Assembly (NCBI RefSeq): GCF_965228705.1
Contig: NZ_OZ245832.1
Coordinates: 3,224,001 to 3,288,000, forward strand
DNA: 64,000 bases
Source: Croceimicrobium sp965228705
GTDB lineage: Bacteria > Bacteroidota > Bacteroidia > Flavobacteriales > Schleiferiaceae
Reading direction: 5' to 3'
The position numbers were made by a program, and so were the translations under genes. The notes beneath the pieces are model-generated. The model was given only the letters and a program-made list of their open reading frames with translations, was not told the origin of the DNA and did no database searches. Of this stretch, positions 1 to 8,997 are shown piece by piece. Numbering within the stretch: the first letter of the stretch is position 1; each line of letters begins with the position of its first letter.

Positions 1-1
1 A

Positions 2-520
2 GGTTATGTGGCCTTGGCTTTCGCCGAAAGGTACCCCGATAATATCCGGGGTATGGTTCTGATGAACTCTAATAGTCGAGCAGATTCGGATGAGAAAAAG
101 CTGAATCGCGATCGGGCTATTGCCCTGGTAAAGCAAGATCCACAGGCTTATATCCGCACTGCCGTACCCATGCTTTTTAGTGAAGCTAATCGCAAAAGTC
201 TACGCAAGGAGGTGAATGCAGCTAAGAAGGATGCTTTGCGAACTTCGGCACAAGGCGTTGTGGCGGCCTTGGAAGGAATGAAAATTCGGGCCGACCGAGA
301 GGCGATTCTGGCCTTTGCGCCCTATCCGATTTTATTTGTGGCCTCGCGGAAAGATCCTGCTTTGGATTTTGAGATGCTGCAAGAGCAATTGGAGCATCAT
401 GCGGTCCAAGGCTTGATTTTGGAAGAAGGTCATATGTCGCATTTCGAAGAGCCGGAAAAGCTTATTCCAGCCTTCAAGCATTTCTTAAAAGAACCCCTAA
501 AAAAGCCCTTACTGCGATAG
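2..520 (+). CDS. alpha/beta hydrolase, C-terminal part (cut by window edge)
   Basis: This is the 3' part of an alpha/beta-hydrolase fold enzyme whose start lies before the window. The frame is open from base 2 and begins GYVALAFAERYPD, which is what normally follows the GxSxGG nucleophile elbow, so the catalytic serine is just outside. The acid probably sits in the strand VASRKDPALD and the catalytic histidine in EEGHMSHFEEPE, the usual order for the fold. The length after the elbow fits small lipase- or peroxidase-like hydrolases of this phylum. The substrate cannot be told. The stop codon lies inside a strong terminator hairpin, so transcription should end here. Confidence 0.85.
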   Translation, partial: GYVALAFAERYPDNIRGMVLMNSNSRADSDEKKLNRDRAIALVKQDPQAYIRTAVPMLFSEANRKSLRKEVNAAKKDALRTSAQGVVAALEGMKIRADREAILAFAPYPILFVASRKDPALDFEMLQEQLEHHAVQGLILEEGHMSHFEEPEKLIPAFKHFLKEPLKKPLLR

Positions 521-533
521 TAAGGGCTTTTTA
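501..533 (+). terminator. Rho-independent terminator overlapping the hydrolase stop
   Basis: A 13-bp perfect stem (501-513 with 519-531) closes a 5-nt loop and runs into T residues. The stop codon TAG (518-520) is inside the hairpin. Confidence 0.85.
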
Positions 534-645
534 GTATTTGGCGAAGCGATCACCAGATTGCTTTTTTTCATTGGTAAAATATCCCACTGAATCAGCAAAA
601 TTGTACTTATAGTTCAATTATTAAGACTCTTGAATTTTTTATTTC

Positions 646-677
646 CCCAAGCCTCATTCCTTTCTAAGAGGCTTGGG
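646..677. repeat. Inverted repeat upstream of the HTH regulator
   Basis: CCCAAGCCTC (646-655) and GAGGCTTGGG (668-677) form a perfect 10-bp stem with a 12-nt loop. No T-run follows on either strand, so it is not an ordinary terminator. It lies about 40 bp before the promoter box of the downstream gene and could be an operator. Apart from this and the promoter, the gap 541-802 shows nothing recognisable. Confidence 0.5.
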
Positions 678-693
678 CTAAGGTCTTTCGGCC

Positions 694-723
694 TTGCTTC
701 TTTAGTCTAAGCTTTTATATTTG
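694..723 (+). promoter_or_regulatory. Bacteroidota-type promoter for the HTH regulator
   Basis: TATATTTG (716-723) matches the TAnnTTTG -7 box, and TTG at 694-696 lies 19 bp upstream where the -33 element is expected. This predicts a leader of about 75 nt for the gene starting at 803. Confidence 0.55.
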
Positions 724-802
724 TCCAAGGTACCCCCATAACTGGATCGCTTTCTGGCAGCTTCTGCCTGTGAAGTGAAAATTAAAGCGCAGAAACTGTA
801 AA

Positions 803-1744
803 ATGGGGGCAATGAAATTTCAAAGCGAGGTGATGGACGCCTTGCGCAAGGGTATCGGTCAGGATGATACGGTTATCAAATGGTTGCAAGACATTTTAGA
901 TGTCGATTATAGCACCGCTCGTCGAAAAATGATCGGCGAAACCAAATTGAGTTTGGAGCAATTTGGACAGATCATTTACAATTATCCCCACATATTGGAG
1001 CTGGCTTTTAAGAGCATATTACGTCCCAATACCTTTATTACACACTATAGTAGTTTTCGCAGCCGTCAAGAGTTGGAGGCCTATCTAAAAGGGATTATCA
1101 AGCGCTTTGAAACGGCTTTGAAGCACAATAGTGTTTTGAAATATGTGGCTAGGGATCTACCCTTATTTTTCTTTTTGGCCGATCGGCGTTTAGCGGAATT
1201 TAAGATCTCCCTTTGGACCAATCAACTAAAAGGCGGAGGGGTACAAAGGCTCAATATCGAGACTTATACCCTGTGCTGGGAGGTCTTTCGCTTGTATCAG
1301 CATTTAAGCAGCGTAGAGATTTGGAATCGCAATGTGCTGGAAAATCAATTTCAAATGATTGAATGGTATTGCAGTCTCAATAGTATCGATCAGTATTACC
1401 GTCGCGATATCTATGAAATTATGGAAGCCAAGCTCCTCGATTATAAAGATTGGAGCATCAAAGGGCAAAAATCGAATGGAGGTAAGATCGATTTGCTCTT
1501 CACGGATTTCCTCACCATGAACAATGGGGGGATGCTGGAATCGCCTAACCTTCGGCTTTTGATGACAGCCTTGAGTAATGCCAATTTCGTCACCTTTCGG
1601 GATGCCGGTTTATGCGCCCATTTTAATGATGAGTTTGAACTGCATCGGTCCTATGCCACTTCCGTAACCTGCTGTAATGAGCTGGAAAGGGAGCGGATTT
1701 TTAATGGAATGTTGGCCTATCTCCGTGAACGGAGGGGAGACTAA
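803..1744 (+). CDS. HTH-domain regulator of a Bacteroidota family (paralogue 1)
   Basis: This is a predicted cytoplasmic DNA-binding regulator of about 313 residues. The N-terminal region (about 20-65) resembles an XRE-like helix-turn-helix, with DYSTARRKMIGETKLSLEQF as the likely recognition part. The rest is an all-helical domain I cannot name. The protein at 54089-55111 has the same layout and shares short motifs: ARDLPLFFFL here against AKDIPIYYQF there, then SVEIWN in both. The start could be Met1 or Met4 (812). Its stop codon directly abuts the stop codon of thiL on the other strand. The ligand and target genes are unknown. Confidence 0.8.
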   Translation: MGAMKFQSEVMDALRKGIGQDDTVIKWLQDILDVDYSTARRKMIGETKLSLEQFGQIIYNYPHILELAFKSILRPNTFITHYSSFRSRQELEAYLKGIIKRFETALKHNSVLKYVARDLPLFFFLADRRLAEFKISLWTNQLKGGGVQRLNIETYTLCWEVFRLYQHLSSVEIWNRNVLENQFQMIEWYCSLNSIDQYYRRDIYEIMEAKLLDYKDWSIKGQKSNGGKIDLLFTDFLTMNNGGMLESPNLRLLMTALSNANFVTFRDAGLCAHFNDEFELHRSYATSVTCCNELERERIFNGMLAYLRERRGD

Positions 1745-2794
1745 TTAATCCTGATCCTGTTGCAGGGCGTTCCAACCTTGTGCCTGCAATGGAACTTCAG
1801 CGCCATCGCGAGCTACTAAGTTGGTGCCGGCAGCCTTTTCGCACATGTGACCAATTACCGTAAGGTGCGGATTGCCTTTAATTTTATCGTGATCTTCCAA
1901 AGGAATAGTGAAGAGCAATTCATAATCCTCACCGCCATTAAGGGCAATGGTAGTAGAGCTGATTTTAAACTCTTCACAAAGTTTCAAGATTACCGGATCT
2001 ACGGGAATTTTCTCTTCATAAATGCGCACCCCTAAATCAGATGCCTTGCAAAGATGTAGGGCTTCCGAGCTCAGGCCGTCACTAATGTCGATCATAGAAG
2101 TAGGTTGAACGCCTAATTTCTCCAATAATTCAGGAATGTCTTTGCGCGCTTCAGGCTTTAATTGCCTTTCAATTGGGTAACTGTATTCGCTTAGGTCGGG
2201 TTGCGCATCAGGATTGGATTTGAAAACCGTTTTTTCTCTTTCCAAAACCTGTAGACCCATATAAGCACCACCCAAATCACCACTTACTACTAACAGATCA
2301 TTTTCTTTGGCGCCACTGCGTTCGGTTACCTTGTTTTCATCTACTTCACCAATGGCGGTGATGCTTAGGATTAAACCGGAATAAGAAGAGGTGGTATCGC
2401 CACCAACTAAGTCCACTTCAAAAATTTCGCAGGCATGGCGAATGCCCTCATATATTTTGTCCAAATATTCAATTCCGAAGCGATTGCTCACCGCGATGTT
2501 TACGGTAATTTGAGTAGGACGAGCATTCATGGCGTAGATGTCGGATAGATTAACCGCCACCGCCTTATAACCTAAATGCTGAGGTGGAATATAGCTGAGG
2601 TCGAAGTGAACACCTTCAACCAGCATATCGGTAGAAACAACTGTTCTCCCACTTAAAAATTCGAGGATGGCAGCATCGTCGCCAATCCCTTTGATAGTGG
2701 AGCTTTGCTTAATTGGGAAATCGCGGGTTAAACGTTCAATTAAACCGAATTCACCCAGATTGCTGAGACTTGAAAATTGTTCTTCTTGTTCCAT
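1745..2794 (-). CDS. thiL: Thiamine-monophosphate kinase ThiL
   Basis: ThiL phosphorylates thiamine monophosphate with ATP to thiamine diphosphate, the last step of cofactor synthesis. The 349-residue protein carries the metal- and ATP-binding motif GIGDDAA (about 36-42), followed by DMLVEGVHF (56-64) and VGGDTTSS, all typical of ThiL in the PurM/AIR-synthase fold. I chose the ATG at 2794 over the in-frame ATG at 2809, because a TAnnTTTG box sits at 2799-2806 and would put the transcription start at or very near the codon at 2794. No other thi gene is nearby. It is divergent from the suf operon. Confidence 0.93.
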   Translation of the reverse strand: MEQEEQFSSLSNLGEFGLIERLTRDFPIKQSSTIKGIGDDAAILEFLSGRTVVSTDMLVEGVHFDLSYIPPQHLGYKAVAVNLSDIYAMNARPTQITVNIAVSNRFGIEYLDKIYEGIRHACEIFEVDLVGGDTTSSYSGLILSITAIGEVDENKVTERSGAKENDLLVVSGDLGGAYMGLQVLEREKTVFKSNPDAQPDLSEYSYPIERQLKPEARKDIPELLEKLGVQPTSMIDISDGLSSEALHLCKASDLGVRIYEEKIPVDPVILKLCEEFKISSTTIALNGGEDYELLFTIPLEDHDKIKGNPHLTVIGHMCEKAAGTNLVARDGAEVPLQAQGWNALQQDQD

Positions 2795-2798
2795 GCGG

Positions 2799-2806
2799 CA
2801 AAAGTA
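2799..2806 (-). promoter_or_regulatory. -7 box TACTTTTG four bases before the thiL start
   Basis: On the minus strand TACTTTTG is followed by CCGC and then the ATG at 2794. This spacing predicts a leaderless or nearly leaderless mRNA. The same four-base spacing recurs at 13034, 48175 and 60174. Confidence 0.55.
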
Positions 2807-2886
2807 CAATTGTTTTCGGCCCTAAATGTCTTCGATATTTTCGATGAATCATTGCTTAGGCTTTTCCTCAAGCCGCGACTAATCCT

Positions 2887-2894
2887 TACCTTTG
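2887..2894 (+). promoter_or_regulatory. -7 box TACCTTTG for the suf operon
   Basis: TACCTTTG fits TAnnTTTG and lies 29 nt before the sufA start, giving a leader of roughly 20-25 nt. No convincing -33 TTTG was found at the expected spacing. No IscR-like operator was recognised. Confidence 0.5.
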
Positions 2895-2923
2895 CATTAA
2901 TTTTGACTAATTCTAAATAGCTC

Positions 2924-3253
2924 ATGATCAAAGTGTCAGATACAGCAAAGCAGCGTATAAGCGGCTTAATGGGGGAGAGCGGAAAGAGCCTGGAAGATAC
3001 CTACGTTCGAGTAGGGGTGAGCAGCGGCGGTTGCAGTGGCTTGTCGTATAAGCTGGATTTCGATCAAGAAATGAAGGAAAGTGATAAACTTTTCGAGGAT
3101 CAAGGCGTAAAGATTTTGGTAGATAAAAAGAGTTTTCTCTACTTGGTGGGAACCACCCTCGAGTATAGTGGAGGGCTTAATGGAAAAGGGTTTTCGTTTA
3201 ACAATCCCAATGCATCTCGTACCTGTGGATGCGGTGAAAGTTTTGCGGTTTAA
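2924..3253 (+). CDS. sufA: A-type Fe-S carrier (SufA/IscA family)
   Basis: This is a small A-type carrier that accepts Fe-S clusters from the SufBCD scaffold and passes them to apoproteins. The 109-residue protein has the three family cysteines: Cys37 in SSGGCSGLSY, and Cys101 and Cys103 in the C-terminal CGCGESF. It is the first gene of the run sufA-B-C-D-S, 21 bp before sufB, which supports the SUF rather than ISC assignment. The start is the first ATG after the promoter box at 2887-2894. Confidence 0.93.
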   Translation: MIKVSDTAKQRISGLMGESGKSLEDTYVRVGVSSGGCSGLSYKLDFDQEMKESDKLFEDQGVKILVDKKSFLYLVGTTLEYSGGLNGKGFSFNNPNASRTCGCGESFAV

Positions 3254-3274
3254 AAACAGGCTGAAAACCAGAAG

Positions 3275-4717
3275 ATGAAGACAGAAGAAAGTTATTTGGA
3301 AGAGGTTACGGCCTCGGAATACAAATACGGTTTTTATACCAATATTGAAGCCGATAAGGTGCCTCCGGGTTTAAGCGAGGAAGTGATTCGTATTATTTCC
3401 GCTAAAAAGCAGGAACCCGAGTGGATGACGGAATGGCGCTTGGATGCCTATCGGAAATTTTTGAAAATGACCGAGCCAAAATGGCCCAATGTTACCTATC
3501 CGGAACCCGACTTACAGGCCATTTCCTATTATTCGGCGCCCAAGAAAAAGAAGGAATTGGATAGCCTCGATGAGGTGGATCCCGAATTATTGAAAACCTT
3601 CGAAAAGCTCGGTATCTCTCTCGAAGAGCAAAAGCGTTTGAGTGGGGTAGCCATGGATGTGGTAGTAGATTCCGTATCGGTGAAAACTACCTTCAAAGAG
3701 AAATTAGCCGAATTGGGCATCATCTTTTGCTCTATGTCGGATGCCATTCAGGAACACCCTGAATTGGTGCAAAAATATTTGGGTACCGTGGTGCCTAAGT
3801 CCGATAACTATTATGCCGCTCTAAACTCGGCCGTGTTTACCGATGGTTCTTTCTGTTATATTCCAAAAGGGGTGCGTTGCCCTATGGAGTTGAGTACCTA
3901 TTTCCGTATTAACGAAGCGGGTACCGGACAGTTTGAACGTACCCTGGTTATTGCCGATGAAAGCAGTTATGTGAGTTACCTCGAAGGTTGTACCGCCCCC
4001 ATGCGTGATGAGAATCAATTGCATGCCGCGGTGGTAGAATTAGTAGCCCTGGATAATGCAGAGATTAAATACTCTACCGTTCAAAACTGGTATCCTGGTA
4101 ATAAAGAAGGTAAAGGCGGGGTGTATAACTTCGTTACCAAAAGGGGAATGTGTGAGCGCAATGCCAAAATTTCCTGGACTCAGGTGGAAACGGGATCGGC
4201 AGTTACCTGGAAATACCCTTCTTGCATTTTGAAAGGAGAAAATTCGGTAGGTGAATTTTATTCAGTGGCTGTAACCAACAACTACCAGCAGGCCGATACC
4301 GGAACCAAGATGATTCACCTGGGTAAGAATACCAAGAGTACCATTATTTCTAAAGGTATTTGTGCCGGACATTCCAATGGTAGCTACCGAGGTTTGGTAC
4401 GCATTGGCTCGCGGGCCGAAAACGCTCGTAACTTTTCGCAGTGTGATTCCCTCTTAATGGGTAATGGCTGTGGATCACACACCTTCCCATATATCGAAAC
4501 CCAAAATAAGTCGGCCAAAGTAGAGCACGAGGCCACTACTTCGAAGATTGGGGAAGATCAAATCTTTTATTGTAACCAGCGTGGTATTGGCGAGGAAGAA
4601 GCCATTGCCCTGATTGTAAATGGCTACTGTAAAGACGTCTTAAATCAATTGCCGATGGAGTTTGCAGTGGAAGCACAGAAGTTGCTGGCCATTAGCTTAG
4701 AAGGATCGGTAGGATAA
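3275..4717 (+). CDS. sufB: SufB, Fe-S scaffold subunit
   Basis: SufB is the cluster-building subunit of the SufBC2D scaffold in the cytoplasm. It receives sulfur from SufS/SufE and assembles Fe-S clusters. The length of 480 residues is normal for the family. Recognisable stretches are DGSFCYIPKGVRCPMELSTY, the beta-helix core, and the C-terminal NFSQCDSLLMGNGCGSHTFP with its conserved cysteines, followed by EHEATTSKIGEDQ and FYCNQRGI. It is separated by 21 bp from sufA and 19 bp from sufC. Confidence 0.97.
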   Translation: MKTEESYLEEVTASEYKYGFYTNIEADKVPPGLSEEVIRIISAKKQEPEWMTEWRLDAYRKFLKMTEPKWPNVTYPEPDLQAISYYSAPKKKKELDSLDEVDPELLKTFEKLGISLEEQKRLSGVAMDVVVDSVSVKTTFKEKLAELGIIFCSMSDAIQEHPELVQKYLGTVVPKSDNYYAALNSAVFTDGSFCYIPKGVRCPMELSTYFRINEAGTGQFERTLVIADESSYVSYLEGCTAPMRDENQLHAAVVELVALDNAEIKYSTVQNWYPGNKEGKGGVYNFVTKRGMCERNAKISWTQVETGSAVTWKYPSCILKGENSVGEFYSVAVTNNYQQADTGTKMIHLGKNTKSTIISKGICAGHSNGSYRGLVRIGSRAENARNFSQCDSLLMGNGCGSHTFPYIETQNKSAKVEHEATTSKIGEDQIFYCNQRGIGEEEAIALIVNGYCKDVLNQLPMEFAVEAQKLLAISLEGSVG

Positions 4718-4736
4718 TATTTTTGAATAAATCAGC

Positions 4737-5492
4737 ATGTTAAAGATCAATAACCTTCAGGCCGGAATTGAAGGCAAAGAAATATTAAAAGGCATCGACC
4801 TTGAGGTGAAAGCCGGAGAGGTTCACGCCATCATGGGACCTAATGGTTCAGGGAAAAGTACCCTATCTTCGGTAATCGCCGGACGTGAGGACTATGAAGT
4901 GAGCGGCGGAAGCATCGATTTCGAAGGCGAAGACCTTCTTGATTTAGGTGCCGATGAAAGAGCCCACAAAGGTATTTTCCTTTCTTTCCAGTATCCGGTA
5001 GAAATCCCTGGGGTTACCGTAACGAACTTTATTAAAACCGCCATCAACGAAAGTCGCAAGGCCCGAGGTGAGGAGCCCATGCCCGCCAATGTGATGTTGA
5101 AGAAAATGCGCGAGAAAATGGCTTTGCTCGAAATCGACAATGCCTTTTTAAGTCGTAGCCTTAACGAAGGTTTCTCCGGTGGTGAAAAGAAACGTAATGA
5201 GATCTTCCAAATGGCCATGTTGGAACCCAAATTGGCGATCTTGGATGAGACCGACTCCGGTTTGGATATCGATGCCCTGCGCATTGTGGCTAACGGAGTA
5301 AACAAGTTAAAGAGCAAGGATAATGCGGTGATCATAATTACCCACTATCAGCGCTTGCTCGATTACATTGTGCCCGATTATGTGCATGTTTTGCACAAGG
5401 GTAAGATTGTGAAAAGCGGCGATAAGAGCCTGGCCCTCGAATTGGAAGCCAAGGGTTACGATTGGTTGAAAGAAGGAGCGGTTGAAGCTTAA
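4737..5492 (+). CDS. sufC: SufC, ABC ATPase of the SUF scaffold
   Basis: SufC is the soluble ATPase that drives conformational change of SufB-SufD during cluster assembly. The 251-residue protein has Walker A GPNGSGKST (34-42), the signature FSGGEKKR (146-153), Walker B ending LAILDE (166-171) and the D-loop SGLD (174-177). The KKRNE that follows the signature, in place of a transporter-type extension, is characteristic of SufC. It lies between sufB and sufD with gaps of 19 and 12 bp. Confidence 0.97.
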   Translation: MLKINNLQAGIEGKEILKGIDLEVKAGEVHAIMGPNGSGKSTLSSVIAGREDYEVSGGSIDFEGEDLLDLGADERAHKGIFLSFQYPVEIPGVTVTNFIKTAINESRKARGEEPMPANVMLKKMREKMALLEIDNAFLSRSLNEGFSGGEKKRNEIFQMAMLEPKLAILDETDSGLDIDALRIVANGVNKLKSKDNAVIIITHYQRLLDYIVPDYVHVLHKGKIVKSGDKSLALELEAKGYDWLKEGAVEA

Positions 5493-5504
5493 AAAGGAAA
5501 AGAC

Positions 5505-6824
5505 GTGGAAGCATTAAAAGACAAACTCGAGTCCTCCTTCCTGGTCTTTGAGAACGAACTCAACGGCGAGGCGGAAGGTCCCATTCATACGCGTCGGCGC
5601 GAAGCCTTCGAACGCTTTGTGAAATCCGGCTTTCCTACCAAGCGCGATGAGGAGTGGAAATACACCAATCTGAAGCCAGTATTGAAACCTGATTTTCGCG
5701 TTTTCGTGAACGATGAAAATACGGTTGACTTCAGCAGCATCAAGCGCTTTTTTCTGAATGATGTAGATACCTATAAACTGGTTTTCATTGATGGCTATTA
5801 CAGCTCTTGGTTAAGTGAAACTACCCATCAGGGTTTCGACATCTGTACCTTCAGCAATATGCTTACGAAGTACAAGGATGTGGCGGAGCAATACTTTGGT
5901 AAGGCCTTACCCGAGAATGAAGCGATGGCCTCCGTGAATACAGCCTTTGCTCGCGAAGGTGCCTTCATCCGCATTAAGCGCAATGTAACGGTAGATAAGC
6001 CCGTTGAAATTATCTTCATTACTACCGATCATGGGGTGGCTACTTTGGCCCAACCTCGAAATTTGGTGGTGGTAGAAGAGAATGCAGAAATTACCATTCT
6101 GGAGCGTCATCAAAGCTTGAGCGAGCAGTCGGTTTTAACCAATACGGCTACCGAAATTTTCGCTTTGCGCGATTCACGCCTCAATTATTATAAGATTCAG
6201 AATGATGCTAAAACCGCATCATTGATCGATAGCACTGCCGTGCGTCAATACCGTGGCAGTAATGTTACCATGGGAACCTATTCTTTCGGGAATAAGTTTA
6301 TCCGTAACAATTTGAACTTCTTCCTCGAAGAAGAACATACCGAAAGCCATATGGATGGTATTACCGTAATTGATGAAGGTCAAACGGTAGATCATCATAC
6401 CCTAGCCGATCATAAAGTGCCCAATTGTTATTCCGACGAATTGTATAAAGGTATTTATGATGCTAATGCCCATGGTGTATTTAATGGTAAGGTGATGGTG
6501 CATCCACATGCCCAAAAAACCAATGCATTTCAGCAGAATAATAATATCCTGCTTACCGATAAAGCTTCCATCGATACCAAGCCCCAGCTTGAGATTTTTG
6601 CCGATGATGTGCAATGTTCGCACGGCTGTACCATTGGTCAATTAGATGAAGAAGCTATGTTCTACTTACGTTCACGCGGGATTCCTGAAAAAGAGGCCAA
6701 AGCTTTATTGCTTTATGCCTTTGCGAATGATGGTCTGCGTAATGTGAAAATCCCGGCTCTGCGGAAGAAGTTAAACCGTCAGATTGCCAAGAAATTGAAC
6801 GTAAACCTCGATTTCGAACTATAA
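5505..6824 (+). CDS. sufD: SufD, Fe-S scaffold subunit
   Basis: SufD pairs with SufB in the SufBC2D scaffold and is implicated in iron entry. The start is a GTG at 5505, just after the purine-rich AAAAAGGAAAAG that can serve as ribosome site. The 439-residue protein ends in the family core HPHAQKTNAFQQNNNILL, then QLEIFADDVQCSHGCTIGQL and the FYLRSRGIPEKEA stretch. The conserved histidine in CSHGCT corresponds to the functional one in SufD. It is 10 bp before sufS. Confidence 0.96.
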   Translation: MEALKDKLESSFLVFENELNGEAEGPIHTRRREAFERFVKSGFPTKRDEEWKYTNLKPVLKPDFRVFVNDENTVDFSSIKRFFLNDVDTYKLVFIDGYYSSWLSETTHQGFDICTFSNMLTKYKDVAEQYFGKALPENEAMASVNTAFAREGAFIRIKRNVTVDKPVEIIFITTDHGVATLAQPRNLVVVEENAEITILERHQSLSEQSVLTNTATEIFALRDSRLNYYKIQNDAKTASLIDSTAVRQYRGSNVTMGTYSFGNKFIRNNLNFFLEEEHTESHMDGITVIDEGQTVDHHTLADHKVPNCYSDELYKGIYDANAHGVFNGKVMVHPHAQKTNAFQQNNNILLTDKASIDTKPQLEIFADDVQCSHGCTIGQLDEEAMFYLRSRGIPEKEAKALLLYAFANDGLRNVKIPALRKKLNRQIAKKLNVNLDFEL

Positions 6825-6834
6825 GCATCCCGAT

Positions 6835-8076
6835 ATGATCAGCAATCCAGTGGCTCATTTTCCAATTGAAAAGATCAGGGCGGACTTTCCGATTCTTGAT
6901 CAGGAGGTAAATGGCCGGCCTCTGGTGTATTTTGATAATGCGGCAAGCACTCAAAAGCCTCGTCAGGTTATTGAGGCTATTGATCAGTATTATTCGACCA
7001 TCAATAGTAACGTGCATCGCGGGGTTCATCATTTAAGTCAAAAGGCCACCGATGCCTTCGAGGCCTCTCGTGAAACCGTCCGCGCTCACCTAAACGCCGC
7101 CCATAGCTATGAGGTGCTCTTTACCAAGGGTACTACCGATAGCATCAATTTGGTGGCCTCTTCTTTATCCCAAGGCTTAATTAGGGCCGGAGATGAAATT
7201 CTGGTTTCCCATCTGGAGCATCACAGTAATATTGTTCCCTGGCAAATGCTTTGTGAACGCACGGGTGCCCAATTGAAGGTGATTCCCATGAATGATAAAG
7301 GGGAACTTTTAATGGAGGATTATCGCCAATTACTAAATGAGCGAACCCGATTGGTGGCGGTGAATCATATTTCCAATGCTCTGGGAACCATTAACCCCAT
7401 TGCTGAAATGACTCGCCTGGCTCATGAAGCGGGGGCTTGGATTTTGGTAGATGGCGCTCAGGCGGTACCGCATATGAAGGTAGATGTTCAAAGTTTGGAT
7501 GTCGATTTCTATTGCTTCAGTGGCCATAAATTATTTGGTCCTACCGGAATTGGCGTGCTCTATGGCAAGGAAGCTATTTTGGAAGAAATGCCACCCTATC
7601 AAGGGGGAGGCGAAATGATTGCCGAAGTGACCTTTGCTAAAACCACTTACGCCAGCTTGCCCCATAAATTTGAGGCGGGTACTCCACATATTGAAGGAGG
7701 AATTGTTTTGGGAAGCGCCATCGACTATGTGAATGATATTGGCTTAGAGGCCATTGGAGCTTATGAGCAAGAGCTTTTGCAATATGGAACTCAACTATTA
7801 AAAGAGCGCTTTCCGGAACTCCGCATATTGGGTGAGGCCGAGCAAAAAACTTCGGTGATCTCCTTTTTATTAGGAGATATTCATCCCTATGATACCGGCG
7901 TGATCCTCGATAAACTTGGGGTAGCGGTGCGAACCGGTCACCATTGTACTCAACCGATTATGCAGCATTTTGGTATTCCCGGAACCATCCGCGCCAGTTT
8001 TGCTTTTTACAATACTAAAGCCGAGATCGATCGCCTGGCTGATGCTCTCGAAAAAGCCCAAGCAATGCTTTCTTAG
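6835..8076 (+). CDS. sufS: SufS, group II cysteine desulfurase
   Basis: SufS is a PLP enzyme that removes sulfur from cysteine as a persulfide and hands it to SufE. The 413-residue protein has the Schiff-base lysine Lys232 in FSGHKLFGPTG and the persulfide cysteine Cys371 in RTGHHCTQPIM. The N-terminal YFDNAASTQKP and the HHSNIVPW stretch are typical of the SufS/CsdA group. It is three bases before the methyltransferase gene, which here separates it from its partner sufE. Confidence 0.97.
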   Translation: MISNPVAHFPIEKIRADFPILDQEVNGRPLVYFDNAASTQKPRQVIEAIDQYYSTINSNVHRGVHHLSQKATDAFEASRETVRAHLNAAHSYEVLFTKGTTDSINLVASSLSQGLIRAGDEILVSHLEHHSNIVPWQMLCERTGAQLKVIPMNDKGELLMEDYRQLLNERTRLVAVNHISNALGTINPIAEMTRLAHEAGAWILVDGAQAVPHMKVDVQSLDVDFYCFSGHKLFGPTGIGVLYGKEAILEEMPPYQGGGEMIAEVTFAKTTYASLPHKFEAGTPHIEGGIVLGSAIDYVNDIGLEAIGAYEQELLQYGTQLLKERFPELRILGEAEQKTSVISFLLGDIHPYDTGVILDKLGVAVRTGHHCTQPIMQHFGIPGTIRASFAFYNTKAEIDRLADALEKAQAMLS

Positions 8077-8079
8077 CCT

Positions 8080-8997
8080 ATGAAGAAGTGGGTCCTTAAA
8101 GCGCTAATCCAGAAAATTATTTCCTTTTTACCGGGTAGCCATCGTATTAATTTTTGGTTTCAGAAATACATCACCAAAGGGGTGCATTTAAGTGATTCCT
8201 ATTTTTCGGATAAGCTAATGCATGCGGAAGACCATCTCCGTTTTTACAGTAAGGATCGCTCCTTAGCGGGGATTCGAACTTTGGAATTAGGTACGGGATG
8301 GTATCCGGTTGTGCCGATTAGCCTTTATTTGGCTGGGGCCGAATCAGTAAGTACCATCGACCTTAGTCGCTTAATGAATCAAGAAGCATTGGTGGCAACG
8401 GTTCAGAAGTTTCAAGCCTGGCTTAAGGAAGATAAACTCAAGCAGTTTAAAGACTTTTGGCGTGAAGATCGCCTGCAGCAATTAATGATTCTGGAAGCCG
8501 ATAAACTGGACTTCGAAAGTTTGCTTTTGGCCTTTAATTTGGATTATCGTGTGGGTGATGCCCGCCATTTAACCGATGCCGATGCGAGCTTCGACCTCAT
8601 TCACTCCAATAATGTATTTGAGCACATTTACCCTCAAATCTTAAAGGAGATATTGGTGGAGTTTAAAAGGGTTTTAAAGCCTCAGGGGCTGATGAGTCAT
8701 TTTATAGATATGTCAGATCATTTCGCACATCTCGATTCCAGCATCAATATTTACAATTTCCTCCGTTTTAGTGAATCGGCCTGGCAGACTATCGACAATA
8801 GCGTGCAGCCTCAAAACCGCTTGCGATTAAGTGATTACGAAGCGATGTATGCTGATTTGCAATTACCGATTTTAGATAAGAAAGTTCGTCCGGGTGAACC
8901 GGATAAGTTGGAAGGGATGAAATTGGCAGCTCCCTATAAGGGGCGCTCCACAGAAGATTTAGCGATTAGTCACGCACATTTAATAAACAGCCTTTAA
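8080..8997 (+). CDS. SAM-dependent class I methyltransferase inside the suf operon
   Basis: This 305-residue protein has a class I methyltransferase core: motif I LELGTGWYP (68-76), an acidic residue after the second strand in STIDLS, and FDLIHSNNVFEHI (171-183) for the post-motif region. The glycine-rich loop is GTGWYP rather than the common GxGxG. An N-terminal helical stretch of about 60 residues precedes the core. It sits three bases after sufS, and its stop TAA overlaps the sufE ATG by one base, so translation is probably coupled. The substrate is unknown. The place suggests co-expression with Fe-S assembly but no direct role can be claimed. Confidence 0.85.
   Translation: MKKWVLKALIQKIISFLPGSHRINFWFQKYITKGVHLSDSYFSDKLMHAEDHLRFYSKDRSLAGIRTLELGTGWYPVVPISLYLAGAESVSTIDLSRLMNQEALVATVQKFQAWLKEDKLKQFKDFWREDRLQQLMILEADKLDFESLLLAFNLDYRVGDARHLTDADASFDLIHSNNVFEHIYPQILKEILVEFKRVLKPQGLMSHFIDMSDHFAHLDSSINIYNFLRFSESAWQTIDNSVQPQNRLRLSDYEAMYADLQLPILDKKVRPGEPDKLEGMKLAAPYKGRSTEDLAISHAHLINSL

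Noticed and set aside
4892..5335. A 147-codon minus-strand frame inside sufC
   Set aside because: Antisense to a strongly conserved gene; the peptide is serine- and leucine-rich as shadow frames usually are.
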